Position numbers and translations under genes: made by a program. From CAYSHJ01 sp964589725 (lineage in GTDB: Bacteria > Planctomycetota > Planctomycetia > Planctomycetales > Planctomycetaceae), in contig CAZPUJ010000616.1 in the NCBI GenBank assembly GCA_964589725.1, forward strand, positions 1 through 6,843: DNA of 6,843 nucleotides, given 5' to 3'. How positions within the stretch are numbered: the first letter of the stretch is position 1; the number at the start of each line of letters is the position of its first letter. Below the pieces are notes generated by a model. That model worked only from the letters and a program-made list of their open reading frames with translations. It searched no databases and was not told the DNA's origin. Shown here one piece after another: positions 1 through 6,056 of this stretch.

Positions 1-29
1 TCCTCCCGCGCGACTCAAAAGCCAACACC

Positions 30-52
30 AAAAATCAGGGGGCATCACCCCC
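30..52 (-). terminator. Terminator-like hairpin for the leftward small ORF
   Basis: Read on the minus strand, GGGGG, a TGATG loop and CCCCC form a five-base-pair all-GC stem (38-52), followed by TGATTTTT (37-30). The hairpin overlaps the last codons of the ORF at 35-247. The stem is short for an intrinsic terminator, but the T run is on the correct side only for leftward transcription. Confidence 0.35.
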
Positions 53-247
53 GCCCGACTTGACTTTCGACGTTACATCTTGCGCTTCGGGCTTGTAGGC
101 CTCCACAGACCACGCAACCGGACCAATGAGCCGGCCGTGGCGATGGCGATCCAAGAACAATCGGCGATTCACGACAAACTGGACAGCCTCGCCGGAAGTA
201 CTGAAGATCCGAGCCTCGGAATCCACATTAGCCACTTGCGAGATCAT
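35..247 (-). CDS. Doubtful small hypothetical protein (70 aa)
   Basis: I do not recognise this protein. The frame runs leftward from an ATG at 247 to a TGA at 35-37 and is closed upstream by an in-frame TAA four codons before the ATG, so it cannot be much longer. The product has a mixed hydrophobic and basic middle (VVNRRLFLDRHRHGRLIGPV) and a hydrophilic Lys/Gly tail; there is no signal peptide, membrane segment or helix-turn-helix that I can see. No clear Shine-Dalgarno precedes the ATG. In favour of a real gene is a GC hairpin overlapping its last codons followed by a T run, as expected for an intrinsic terminator on this strand. It would be divergent from the methyltransferase gene. It could equally be a chance frame or a gene remnant. 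Confidence 0.35.
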   Translation of the reverse strand: MISQVANVDSEARIFSTSGEAVQFVVNRRLFLDRHRHGRLIGPVAWSVEAYKPEAQDVTSKVKSGGGDAP

Positions 248-263
248 CGTCGTCAGTTATTCT
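236..263 (+). promoter_or_regulatory. Possible sigma-70-type promoter upstream of the methyltransferase
   Basis: TTGCGA (236-241) and TATTCT (258-263) are separated by 16 bases, each matching four of six consensus positions. They would place a transcription start around 270 and a leader of about 55-60 bases before the methyltransferase. Matches this loose occur by chance, so it is only a candidate. Confidence 0.2.
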
Positions 264-318
264 GTGCCGCCAGTGCTGTCTGCACTTCGCGGCGAACCCG
301 CGAAATTCCGGTCTGAAT

Positions 319-322
319 GGAG
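319..322 (+). promoter_or_regulatory. Shine-Dalgarno that decides the methyltransferase start
   Basis: GGAG ends six bases before the ATG at 329. The alternative ATG at 317 has no purine-rich site ahead of it, so 329 is preferred. Choosing 317 would add only four residues (MEST). Confidence 0.5.
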
Positions 323-328
323 TCGACG

Positions 329-2068
329 ATGCCGCATGAGATGTTGCAAGAAGTGCTCGACAGAATCCAGCAGGGTGATTGCATCGAGCAAATGAAAATC
401 CTGCCGGACGGATGCGTGGACCTCGCATTCGCCGATCCGCCGTTCAACATCGGCTATGAATACGACGTCTACGACGACGCCCAAGAACACCGCGACTATC
501 TGGACTGGTCGCGACGCTGGATCGAGGGCGTGCATCGTGTGCTAAAACCGACCGGCACGTTCTGGCTGGCCATCGGTGACGAGTACGCCGCCGAGCTGAA
601 ACTTCTCAGTCAAGAGATCGGCTTTCACTGCCGCAGTTGGGTGATCTGGTATTACACCTTCGGAGTGAACTGCACTCACAAGTTCAGCCGTTCCCACGCG
701 CATTTGTTCTATTTCGTGAAAAACCCAACGGAGTTCACGTTCCGACGAAAAGACCTCCAAAACCGCGTGCCATCCGCCCGACAACTTGTCTACGCCGACG
801 CTCGCGCCAATCCGAGCGGACGACTTCCGGATGACACGTGGATCTTGCGACCCCAAGACCTGGCGGACTGCTTCACCCCCGACGAAGACACGTGGTACTT
901 TCCGCGCGTTGCCGGCACGTTCAAAGAGCGAGCCGGCTTTCACGGCTGCCAGATGCCGGAACAATTGCTCGGCCGGATCATCCGCACGTGTTCGCATGAG
1001 AACGAAGTCGTCCTCGACCCATTCTCCGGCAGTGCGACGACTTTGGTGGTCGCGAAAAAGCTCGGTCGCCGGTTCTTCGGCTTCGAGCTTTCCGATGAGT
1101 ACGTCCAACGCGGAACAGCACGACTTGAAGAGGTTCGGCGTGGAGACCTGCTTGAAGGAGCGCCGGAACCGCTCGTCAGCGCGCCAACCACACCGATCGC
1201 GGCAAATGCCAATGGCAAAAGAAAACCTTCATCGAAGTCAGGGACAACGTCCAAACGGCCACCCACTCCGGTTCTATCTGAGTTGATAGAAGAACTTGAC
1301 ACACGAAAGCGCGATCTCATCACCGTGTTTCGAGATGTCAGCGACGGGTTCTCGCTCGATCGAGTCATTGCCGATCCAGCACTAAATTCGCAACTCGCCG
1401 ATGCTTGCCGCAAATTGGGACTTCCTGGCGACACACGCACTTGGAATCGAATGCTATTGGGTTTGCGTAAGGCGAGAATGCTCGCAGGAATTCCGACACA
1501 GAAACGCACCGAGATTAGTTGGAAAGACTGTGACTCATACTTGTTCGCCAGCGAAATCGCGCTGAGTCAGTTGCTGGCCCAAGGCTTTGAAAGTCTCGAC
1601 GAGATTTTGTGCGATCCGTCATTAGCCAGCAAATTCGACGAACTGGCTCGTTCGTTGGCTCCGGGGTTCACGGAGCTTCAATACCGTTGGGGGGCGTTGA
1701 AGCTCCGCAAAGCGGCAAAGTACGCAAAAGACACTTCGAGTTTTCTCTCCTTATCCCGCATGTGCAAACCGATGCCACTGCGTGAAATGGAATGGAGACG
1801 AGTGCCTGACAAAGCAGGAATCTATCTGGTCATTGGCAATAAGGAAAAACATGATCTCTATGGGGGAGAAACATTTAGCCTCCGTGAGCGGTTACACAAA
1901 CAGTTTGTATCGCGGCAGCTAAAGCGGTGGGAAACAAATTGGTCTGCCGAGTGCGTAGCTTACGCAGTCTTGTCCGAGCCACGTCCGAGAGAGCTAATTG
2001 CCTACCAACGCTGCCTGGTATCCAAGCACCGACCTATGTTGAATCTCTTGGAACTGGCTGTGGCATGA
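329..2068 (+). CDS. Beta-class DNA adenine-N6 methyltransferase fused to a tandem-repeat module and a degenerate GIY-YIG domain
   Basis: Predicted S-adenosylmethionine-dependent DNA methyltransferase of 579 residues. Catalytic motif IV (DPPF, residues 36-39) precedes the motif X-like CQMPEQLLGRII (207-218) and the AdoMet motif I DPFSGSA (230-236), then FGFE (250-253). This is the beta-class order, and DPPF favours adenine N6. The core ends near residue 275, which is a normal size for the family. The rest is unusual: a Pro/Ser/Thr/Lys linker (about 277-316), two 41-residue repeats (342-382 and 422-462) and a GIY-YIG domain (about 490-575). That domain keeps GIY (497-499), YGG (511-513), Arg521 and Asn572, but glutamine 560 sits where the catalytic glutamate should be. 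The C-terminal half matches the whole protein encoded next. The stop overlaps that gene's start as ATGA, indicating one operon. The methyltransferase call is firm; inactivity of the nuclease domain is inferred. Confidence 0.95.
   Translation: MPHEMLQEVLDRIQQGDCIEQMKILPDGCVDLAFADPPFNIGYEYDVYDDAQEHRDYLDWSRRWIEGVHRVLKPTGTFWLAIGDEYAAELKLLSQEIGFHCRSWVIWYYTFGVNCTHKFSRSHAHLFYFVKNPTEFTFRRKDLQNRVPSARQLVYADARANPSGRLPDDTWILRPQDLADCFTPDEDTWYFPRVAGTFKERAGFHGCQMPEQLLGRIIRTCSHENEVVLDPFSGSATTLVVAKKLGRRFFGFELSDEYVQRGTARLEEVRRGDLLEGAPEPLVSAPTTPIAANANGKRKPSSKSGTTSKRPPTPVLSELIEELDTRKRDLITVFRDVSDGFSLDRVIADPALNSQLADACRKLGLPGDTRTWNRMLLGLRKARMLAGIPTQKRTEISWKDCDSYLFASEIALSQLLAQGFESLDEILCDPSLASKFDELARSLAPGFTELQYRWGALKLRKAAKYAKDTSSFLSLSRMCKPMPLREMEWRRVPDKAGIYLVIGNKEKHDLYGGETFSLRERLHKQFVSRQLKRWETNWSAECVAYAVLSEPRPRELIAYQRCLVSKHRPMLNLLELAVA
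1352..1474 (+). repeat. Protein repeat A, methyltransferase copy
   Basis: Codes for 41 residues beginning SLDRVIADPALN and ending LLGLRKA. It is 23/41 identical to the first repeat of the neighbouring nuclease (hand alignment, counted from the Phe before Ser to the Lys of LRK), and 14/41 to repeat B of this same protein. Predicted by eye to be mainly helical; a role in DNA target recognition is inferred. Confidence 0.75.
1592..1714 (+). repeat. Protein repeat B, methyltransferase copy
   Basis: Codes for 41 residues beginning SLDEILCDPSLA and ending ALKLRKA, the same length as repeat A. Shared positions include SLD, DP, a following Leu, and the closing LRKA. It is 26/41 identical to repeat B of the nuclease, including the PGFT and LQYRW blocks. 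Confidence 0.75.
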
Positions 2069-2820
2069 AATCCAAGCTGACCGCAGCATTCGACGTCACG
2101 TGCCAAGACTTCTCACCTGATCGAGTTGTTGCAGACCCCGACCTCAACGCCGCGTTCCTTCTTGAATGTTCTCGTCTCGGTCTGACAGGTTCTGCGGCGA
2201 CTTTGAATCGTGGGTTGCTGAATCTCCGCAAGAGTGGTGAGTTGCGCGGCCGCAAGTCGCGACGAACATCATTTCCAAACGAAGACGACTACCGATTCGC
2301 GGCAGAAATGGCGGTTCGATTTCTCGAACGACGAGACGGTGTGAGCCTGGATGGTATCATCTGCGATTCGGCATTGGCCGACGAGTTTGATACTTTGGCG
2401 GCTCGAATCTGCCCCGGCTTCACACCGTTGCAATATCGGTGGGCCGCCTTCAACCTGCGCAAGGCCCAGAAACTCAAGCCTGAGCTTCTCTCACAAGTCG
2501 CTCGTCCCATGCACATTTTCACGACCCCATTGGACAAGCTTGTTTTGCCGGACCTACCTGCCGACCCGGGACTCTACCTCTTCTACACCCCCAGCGAGGT
2601 TCTTTACGTCGGTGAAAGTGAGAATCTCCGCAATCGCATCGCGAAGCATCTCGATCACTCCGACAACAAAGGACTGGCACGATGGATGTGGGAGCACGGT
2701 ACAGAATCTTTGCATCTGGAAATTCAGACGCTCGAACCAGGCACGCAGACTCGCATCCGTCGCGCTCTTGAACTGGAATTGATTCGATCTCGCCGACCAA
2801 TCTTCAACGTGAAGCGCTGA
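2065..2820 (+). CDS. GIY-YIG endonuclease with tandem-repeat module, probable restriction enzyme
   Basis: Predicted 251-residue DNA endonuclease and likely restriction partner of the overlapping methyltransferase. The C-terminal domain (about 160-251) has the GIY-YIG pattern: GLY (169-171), YVG (181-183), Arg191, Glu236 and Asn248, the last two in LELELIRSRRPIFN. All five active-site positions are present, with the Glu-to-Asn spacing of 12 seen in UvrC-type domains. Two 41-residue repeats (17-57 and 94-134) precede it and probably bind DNA. GIY-YIG restriction enzymes such as Eco29kI and Hpy188I are known, and this protein is of similar size. The ATG at 2065 was chosen because it forms an ATGA overlap with the methyltransferase stop and because homology to that protein begins right there; the frame is open further upstream to 1927, but that stretch lies inside the methyltransferase gene. 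Cleavage site and specificity cannot be read from the sequence. Confidence 0.9.
   Translation: MKSKLTAAFDVTCQDFSPDRVVADPDLNAAFLLECSRLGLTGSAATLNRGLLNLRKSGELRGRKSRRTSFPNEDDYRFAAEMAVRFLERRDGVSLDGIICDSALADEFDTLAARICPGFTPLQYRWAAFNLRKAQKLKPELLSQVARPMHIFTTPLDKLVLPDLPADPGLYLFYTPSEVLYVGESENLRNRIAKHLDHSDNKGLARWMWEHGTESLHLEIQTLEPGTQTRIRRALELELIRSRRPIFNVKR
2113..2235 (+). repeat. Protein repeat A, nuclease copy
   Basis: Codes for 41 residues beginning SPDRVVADPDLN and ending LLNLRKS, the counterpart of the methyltransferase repeat A. The DRV.ADP.LN opening and the LLxLRK ending are conserved, while the middle helix differs (FLLECSR against LADACRK). Confidence 0.75.
2344..2466 (+). repeat. Protein repeat B, nuclease copy
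   Basis: Codes for 41 residues beginning SLDGIICDSALA and ending AFNLRKA. It carries the PGFT and LQYRW blocks exactly as in the methyltransferase copy, making this the best conserved stretch between the two proteins. Confidence 0.75.
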
Positions 2821-2852
2821 GATTCGACTCTGCCCAAATTGATCGACGGCCT

Positions 2853-3206
2853 ATGACCATCGCTGAGAATTCGTTGAATTTGACGGGCTTATTTGAAGCA
2901 GAATTGCTTGTCGAGTTGATGCTTCGCTACTGGCGTCATCCGCTCGCTGATGATGCCGACTTCAGACAGTGTCTGCTTGAAGCAGCGGCAGGCGTGCTGA
3001 AAGCCTCCGTGCATGGACAGCAGTTGCTAGAAGAATTGCCAGCCCAACATATGAACCTTGTCGCGGCTGTCTGGTATGCTGAAGCGAGTTCGCTCGATGC
3101 CGAACCGAATCCTTCCGGCGAGCACTACGAGAAGCGCCGAGAATGGTCCGACACAATCCGTCGCGCGATTCCGTCGTGCTTCTGCAACCCCGAACTATTG
3201 CAGTGA
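2853..3206 (+). CDS. Hypothetical protein, third gene of the restriction-modification cassette (117 aa)
   Basis: I do not recognise this family. It begins 32 bases after the nuclease stop on the same strand, so co-transcription is likely. The first 80 residues look helical and amphipathic, with a Leu/Glu-rich stretch (LFEAELLVELMLRYW, about 12-26), a region rich in Ala and Leu (about 42-60) and VAAVWYAEAS around 70-79. The rest is charged, rich in Glu, Arg and Ser. There is no signal peptide, membrane segment, catalytic motif or visible helix-turn-helix, so there is no support for calling it a controller protein. The ATG at 2853 has only a weak GACGG ahead of it. It may be an accessory factor of the cassette or simply a neighbour. 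Confidence 0.6.
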   Translation: MTIAENSLNLTGLFEAELLVELMLRYWRHPLADDADFRQCLLEAAAGVLKASVHGQQLLEELPAQHMNLVAAVWYAEASSLDAEPNPSGEHYEKRREWSDTIRRAIPSCFCNPELLQ

Positions 3207-3306
3207 ACCGAGCGGCGTGGAGTTTCGCCGAGTCACTGGCGGCGTCAGACCCGAAACACGTTAGCCACGGAAAGTCGAAATCCGGGAATAATGTCTACGA
3301 CACCGG

Positions 3307-4269
3307 TTATCCCTCAATCGCCTTTGCGACTGATGCCATTGTCTTGTCGATGCCCGTGCGAGCGACTTCGAGGGCGTCTTGTTTCCAGTAGCCAGGATTG
3401 AAGAGTTCCAACGACAGCACGATCGGGCGGTCGGGACGGATGACGGCTTTGAGAATCTCGGTCATCGGAGCGATCCCGTCGCCAGGATAGACACGGTCTT
3501 TATCGGCGATCTTGTCTCGTGTCGGATCGGCCGGGTAGTCGTTGACGTGGAAGACTTGAATTGCCTTGCCACTGAGAAGATTCAGGCCGGTGAAGTCGGA
3601 GCCACCTTTGTAAAGGTGATAGATGTCCGGCAGGATGCAGGCATCGGGATGCGCGCTTTCGAGGGCCACAAACGCGGTCTCGCCCAACCGGGAAAGGCAC
3701 TTGGAAAAGCCCCAAACTTCGCACTCCGGGACGATGCCGAAATTCCGCCCGAGTTCACAGAGTTGCCGATAACGTTCCGCCGCCTTGAGCAGATCGACCG
3801 GGCCCTTATCGTGCGCACCGACCGGCGGCGCGGCGCTGCGCTTGCCGCCGAGTTGCTGCAACCGGTCCATGTCTCGTTTGGCTTCTTCGAGTCCTTTTGC
3901 TCGTTCAACATCGTCATCAACGATCCAGCGCGCGAACCCGATCGCACTTTCAACCGTCAGCCCCAAGTCGCGAATTTTCTTGCCAAGGTCTTTCAGCGAA
4001 CCGCCTGACTTGAGAAATGTGTCGATCGTGCGCATCCACGGCTCGATGGCGTCGTATCCCGCCTTTGCAGCGATCTCGACCTCGCCTTCCAAGCCGACGT
4101 TTTGTTCACGAATCGTGCTCGTGTTGAGGCTGTATCGCACGAGCGGCTTGCTTGCGGTTTGAGCTTTTTCGTTTTCGCCCGCCGCGAGTACGCCACGACT
4201 GGCGGCGACAACGGAAACAACTCCTGCGCCTAAAAGGTCCCGGCGAGTCAGTGGTGAGTCGGCCATCAT
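3307..4269 (-). CDS. Tat-exported sugar phosphate isomerase/epimerase-like TIM-barrel protein
   Basis: Predicted 320-residue member of the xylose-isomerase-like TIM-barrel family, which includes sugar phosphate isomerases, epimerases and hydroxypyruvate isomerases. The N-terminus has a twin-arginine signal: LTRRDLLGAG at residues 7-16 with the two Arg at 9-10, a hydrophobic stretch and a likely cleavage near VLAA (27-30), so the protein should act outside the cytoplasm. Candidate metal and catalytic residues fit the family: Glu182 or Glu184 in PECEVWG, Asp215 and His218 in LPDIYHLY, His241 in VFHVND, and Glu288 in LSLELFNP. The length is normal. The ATG at 4269 was chosen because it puts the RR motif at the usual distance; an ATG at 4266 is equally possible, and the frame is open further upstream to 4398 but those residues would spoil the leader. 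The gene converges on the restriction cassette and diverges from the protease. The substrate is unknown. Confidence 0.9.
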   Translation of the reverse strand: MMADSPLTRRDLLGAGVVSVVAASRGVLAAGENEKAQTASKPLVRYSLNTSTIREQNVGLEGEVEIAAKAGYDAIEPWMRTIDTFLKSGGSLKDLGKKIRDLGLTVESAIGFARWIVDDDVERAKGLEEAKRDMDRLQQLGGKRSAAPPVGAHDKGPVDLLKAAERYRQLCELGRNFGIVPECEVWGFSKCLSRLGETAFVALESAHPDACILPDIYHLYKGGSDFTGLNLLSGKAIQVFHVNDYPADPTRDKIADKDRVYPGDGIAPMTEILKAVIRPDRPIVLSLELFNPGYWKQDALEVARTGIDKTMASVAKAIEG

Positions 4270-4388
4270 GATCTTTCGAGAATGTCGAGTCTGAAAAGTG
4301 GAGTGCTGAACGCGGCCGAGATTGTAATGCTCTGCACACCGAGCACGAATCTTGAGCGATCGTGCGTCCGTTTTGGCCGACATTGCCA

Positions 4389-4420
4389 GCGTCGGCATGT
4401 GAACGCAGGCTGCGTCGGCA
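4389..4420. repeat. Direct repeat GCGTCGGCA in the divergent intergenic region
   Basis: GCGTCGGCA occurs at 4389-4397 and 4412-4420, 23 bases start to start, roughly two helical turns. The first copy also forms an inverted repeat with GCCGAC at 4376-4381. Lying between two divergent genes (isomerase and protease), the pair could be an operator, but nothing else supports this. Confidence 0.25.
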
Positions 4421-4439
4421 ACATGACGCGGAAGGCAAC

Positions 4440-4468
4440 TTGTCTCACCTGTGCGGTTGGCCTAGACT
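4440..4468 (+). promoter_or_regulatory. Possible promoter of the protease gene
   Basis: TTGTCT (4440-4445) and TAGACT (4463-4468) are 17 bases apart, each matching four of six sigma-70 consensus positions. This would give a leader of about 70-75 bases to the ATG at 4548. Otherwise the 278-base region 4270-4547 shows no RNA gene or convincing small ORF. Confidence 0.25.
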
Positions 4469-4536
4469 GCCCGCGCCTGAGTTGCGACTCACGATTGGTC
4501 GCAATGGATCGGCCGTCGCCCGTCTTGCTTCGCGAT

Positions 4537-4540
4537 GGAG
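4537..4540 (+). promoter_or_regulatory. Shine-Dalgarno that sets the protease start
   Basis: GGAG lies seven bases before the ATG at 4548. The same frame is open back to 4362, but only the start at 4548 has this site and places a signal peptide at the N-terminus. Confidence 0.6.
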
Positions 4541-4547
4541 TTGCGCA

Positions 4548-6002
4548 ATGCGTGTTTTCAGATGGTTGGCTCTGTGTTCCCTGGCTTTATGTGCTCTTTC
4601 GCTGACGTGGAGTACCGGCCCGTCACGAGCGCAAGACAAAACTGACAAGCCAACTCCGAAAGTCGAGAAGACGGACAAATCTCCGGCTGACGACTCCAAA
4701 GGCGAGAAGTCCGACGAGTACTACGAACTGATGAAGTTGTTCGTCGACACGTTCGAGCAGATCGAACGCAACTACGTTAAGGACGTCGATCGCAAGCAGC
4801 TCATGCAGTCGGCGATTCGTGGCATGGTCACGCAGCTTGATCCGTATTCGAACTACATCAGTCCCGACGAACTGAAGCGGTTCAATCAAGAAGTCGAGCA
4901 AGAGTTCGGCGGCATCGGCATTCAAGTGCAGATTGATCCGAAGACGCGGCGGCTGATGGTCATGACTCCGCTGCCGGGCACTCCGGCGTACAAAGCGGGC
5001 GTAAAGTCGGGCGACGTCATTTTCGAGATCGAGACGAAGAGCTCCGAAGGAGTCACGCTCGAAGAGGCCGTGAAGATTTTGCAGGGCAAACCGGGTACGG
5101 ACGTCACCATTGGTGTGCAGCATGCGGGGCAAGAGAAGATCGAGCAGATCAAAATCACGCGAGCGCTCATTCAAGTGGCGACGGTTCTGGGGGACACTCA
5201 CAAGTCCGACGACAGTTGGAGCTTCATGCTCGATGGCGACGCGAAGATCGGCTACCTGCGACTGACGCACTTCGGCCGCCGCAGCGCCGACGAGTTGCAA
5301 GAAGCTCTTGAGTCACTCCAGGCCGACGGCATGAAGGGCCTGGTTCTCGACCTGCGGACCAACCCCGGCGGGCTGTTGTCGCAAGCGACCAAGATCGCGG
5401 ACTTGTTCCTCGAACAAGGCACGATCGTCAGCGTGAAAGGCCGCAACTCGCAGGACCGTTCGTGGACCGCCGAGAAGGAAGGCACCTTCTCCGGGTTCCC
5501 GATGACGGTGCTCATCAATCGTTTCAGCGCGTCGGCCAGCGAGATCGTCGGTGCCGCGTTGCAGGACAACAACCGAGCCGTCCTCGTCGGCGAGCGTTCG
5601 TGGGGCAAAGGGAGTGTCCAAAACGTCATCGAACTCGACGGCGGCAACAGCGCCCTCAAGCTCACCACCGCCGAGTACCTGCGTCCCAACGGCAAGAACA
5701 TTCATAAATTCCCCGGATCGAAAGATCAGGACGAGTGGGGTGTGTCACCGCTCAAGGAGCACTTGATCGAGTTCACGACCAAGGAACTGCAAGACTATCT
5801 CGAATACCGCCGCTTGCGAGACGTCATCAGCAAAGACGGCCCGCCGAAGGCCGAGTTTGTCGATCGCCAACTCAATGACGCAATCGCGTATCTGAAGAGT
5901 GAACTGTCCGGTGAAAAGAAAGACGGCGACAAAAAGCCCGAAGAGAAAAAGCCCGAAGAGAAAAAAGACGGCGACACGAAGACAGAAGGCGCCGCCAAGT
6001 AG
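4548..6002 (+). CDS. ctpA: Secreted C-terminal processing peptidase (S41A) with PDZ domain
   Basis: Predicted serine protease of the CtpA/Prc family, which trims or degrades substrate proteins from their C-termini in the cell envelope. The 484-residue product opens with a signal peptide (hydrophobic 6-21, then a polar stretch ending near SRA at 26-28) and a charged Lys/Asp linker. A helical region with LDPYSNYI (97-104) follows, then a PDZ domain (about 121-208, with GGIGIQV at its start), then the peptidase core. The family motif SASASEI at 327-333 places the nucleophile at Ser329, and WGKGSVQ at 352-358 supplies the general base Lys354. Their spacing of 25 equals that of known Ser/Lys family members. 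The tail is Lys/Glu-rich with pentapeptide repeats. The specific subfamily symbol is a best guess; the family is certain. A GC-rich hairpin follows shortly after the stop. Confidence 0.95.
   Translation: MRVFRWLALCSLALCALSLTWSTGPSRAQDKTDKPTPKVEKTDKSPADDSKGEKSDEYYELMKLFVDTFEQIERNYVKDVDRKQLMQSAIRGMVTQLDPYSNYISPDELKRFNQEVEQEFGGIGIQVQIDPKTRRLMVMTPLPGTPAYKAGVKSGDVIFEIETKSSEGVTLEEAVKILQGKPGTDVTIGVQHAGQEKIEQIKITRALIQVATVLGDTHKSDDSWSFMLDGDAKIGYLRLTHFGRRSADELQEALESLQADGMKGLVLDLRTNPGGLLSQATKIADLFLEQGTIVSVKGRNSQDRSWTAEKEGTFSGFPMTVLINRFSASASEIVGAALQDNNRAVLVGERSWGKGSVQNVIELDGGNSALKLTTAEYLRPNGKNIHKFPGSKDQDEWGVSPLKEHLIEFTTKELQDYLEYRRLRDVISKDGPPKAEFVDRQLNDAIAYLKSELSGEKKDGDKKPEEKKPEEKKDGDTKTEGAAK
5916..5975 (+). 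repeat. Pentapeptide-coding repeats in the protease tail
   Basis: Four consecutive 15-base units encode KKDGD, KKPEE, KKPEE and KKDGD (residues 457-476). The two middle units (5931-5945 and 5946-5960) are identical in DNA. Such a simple-sequence tail is prone to slippage and is probably a flexible, highly charged extension. Confidence 0.85.
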
Positions 6003-6014
6003 CTCGGCCTGTTT

Positions 6015-6041
6015 CCCTATCCCCCGCCGCGGGGGAGAGGG
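6015..6041. terminator. GC-rich hairpin after the protease gene
   Basis: CCCCCGC pairs with GCGGGGG around a single base (6021-6035), and the stem extends outward through CCCT/AGGG with one mismatch to 6015 and 6041. It lies 12 bases after the protease stop. There is no T run after it, so if it stops transcription it does not fit the simple intrinsic type; it could also be a dispersed repeat of the CCCTCTCCCCC type. Confidence 0.45.
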
Positions 6042-6056
6042 TCTCAAATGACGCCT

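Noticed and set aside
542..1108. Open frame of 188 codons on the minus strand
   Set aside because: It is antisense to the methyltransferase core, where motifs IV, X and I are all on the plus strand.
1927..2064. Longer N-terminus for the nuclease
   Set aside because: These 46 codons overlap the methyltransferase GIY-YIG coding region in another frame, while homology to the methyltransferase module begins at the ATG at 2065.
2065..2820. Homing endonuclease or UvrC-like repair protein
   Set aside because: There is no intron or intein around it and no UvrC accessory domain; the overlap with a methyltransferase sharing the same module fits restriction-modification better.
2853..3206. Controller (C) protein of the restriction system
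   Set aside because: No helix-turn-helix is visible, and it lies downstream of both enzymes rather than upstream of the nuclease as controllers usually do.
3207..3306. Bidirectional terminator between the convergent genes
   Set aside because: Only a five-base stem (CGGCG/CGCCG around 3212-3230) with no T run on either strand.
3379..4008. Long open frame of 209 codons on the plus strand
   Set aside because: It lies entirely antisense to the TIM-barrel isomerase gene, which has a Tat leader and family motifs. The frame is open because of GC-rich codon bias.
4623..5300. Open frame of 225 codons on the minus strand
   Set aside because: It is antisense to the PDZ and linker part of the protease; its Leu/Arg/Asp-rich product shows no domain.
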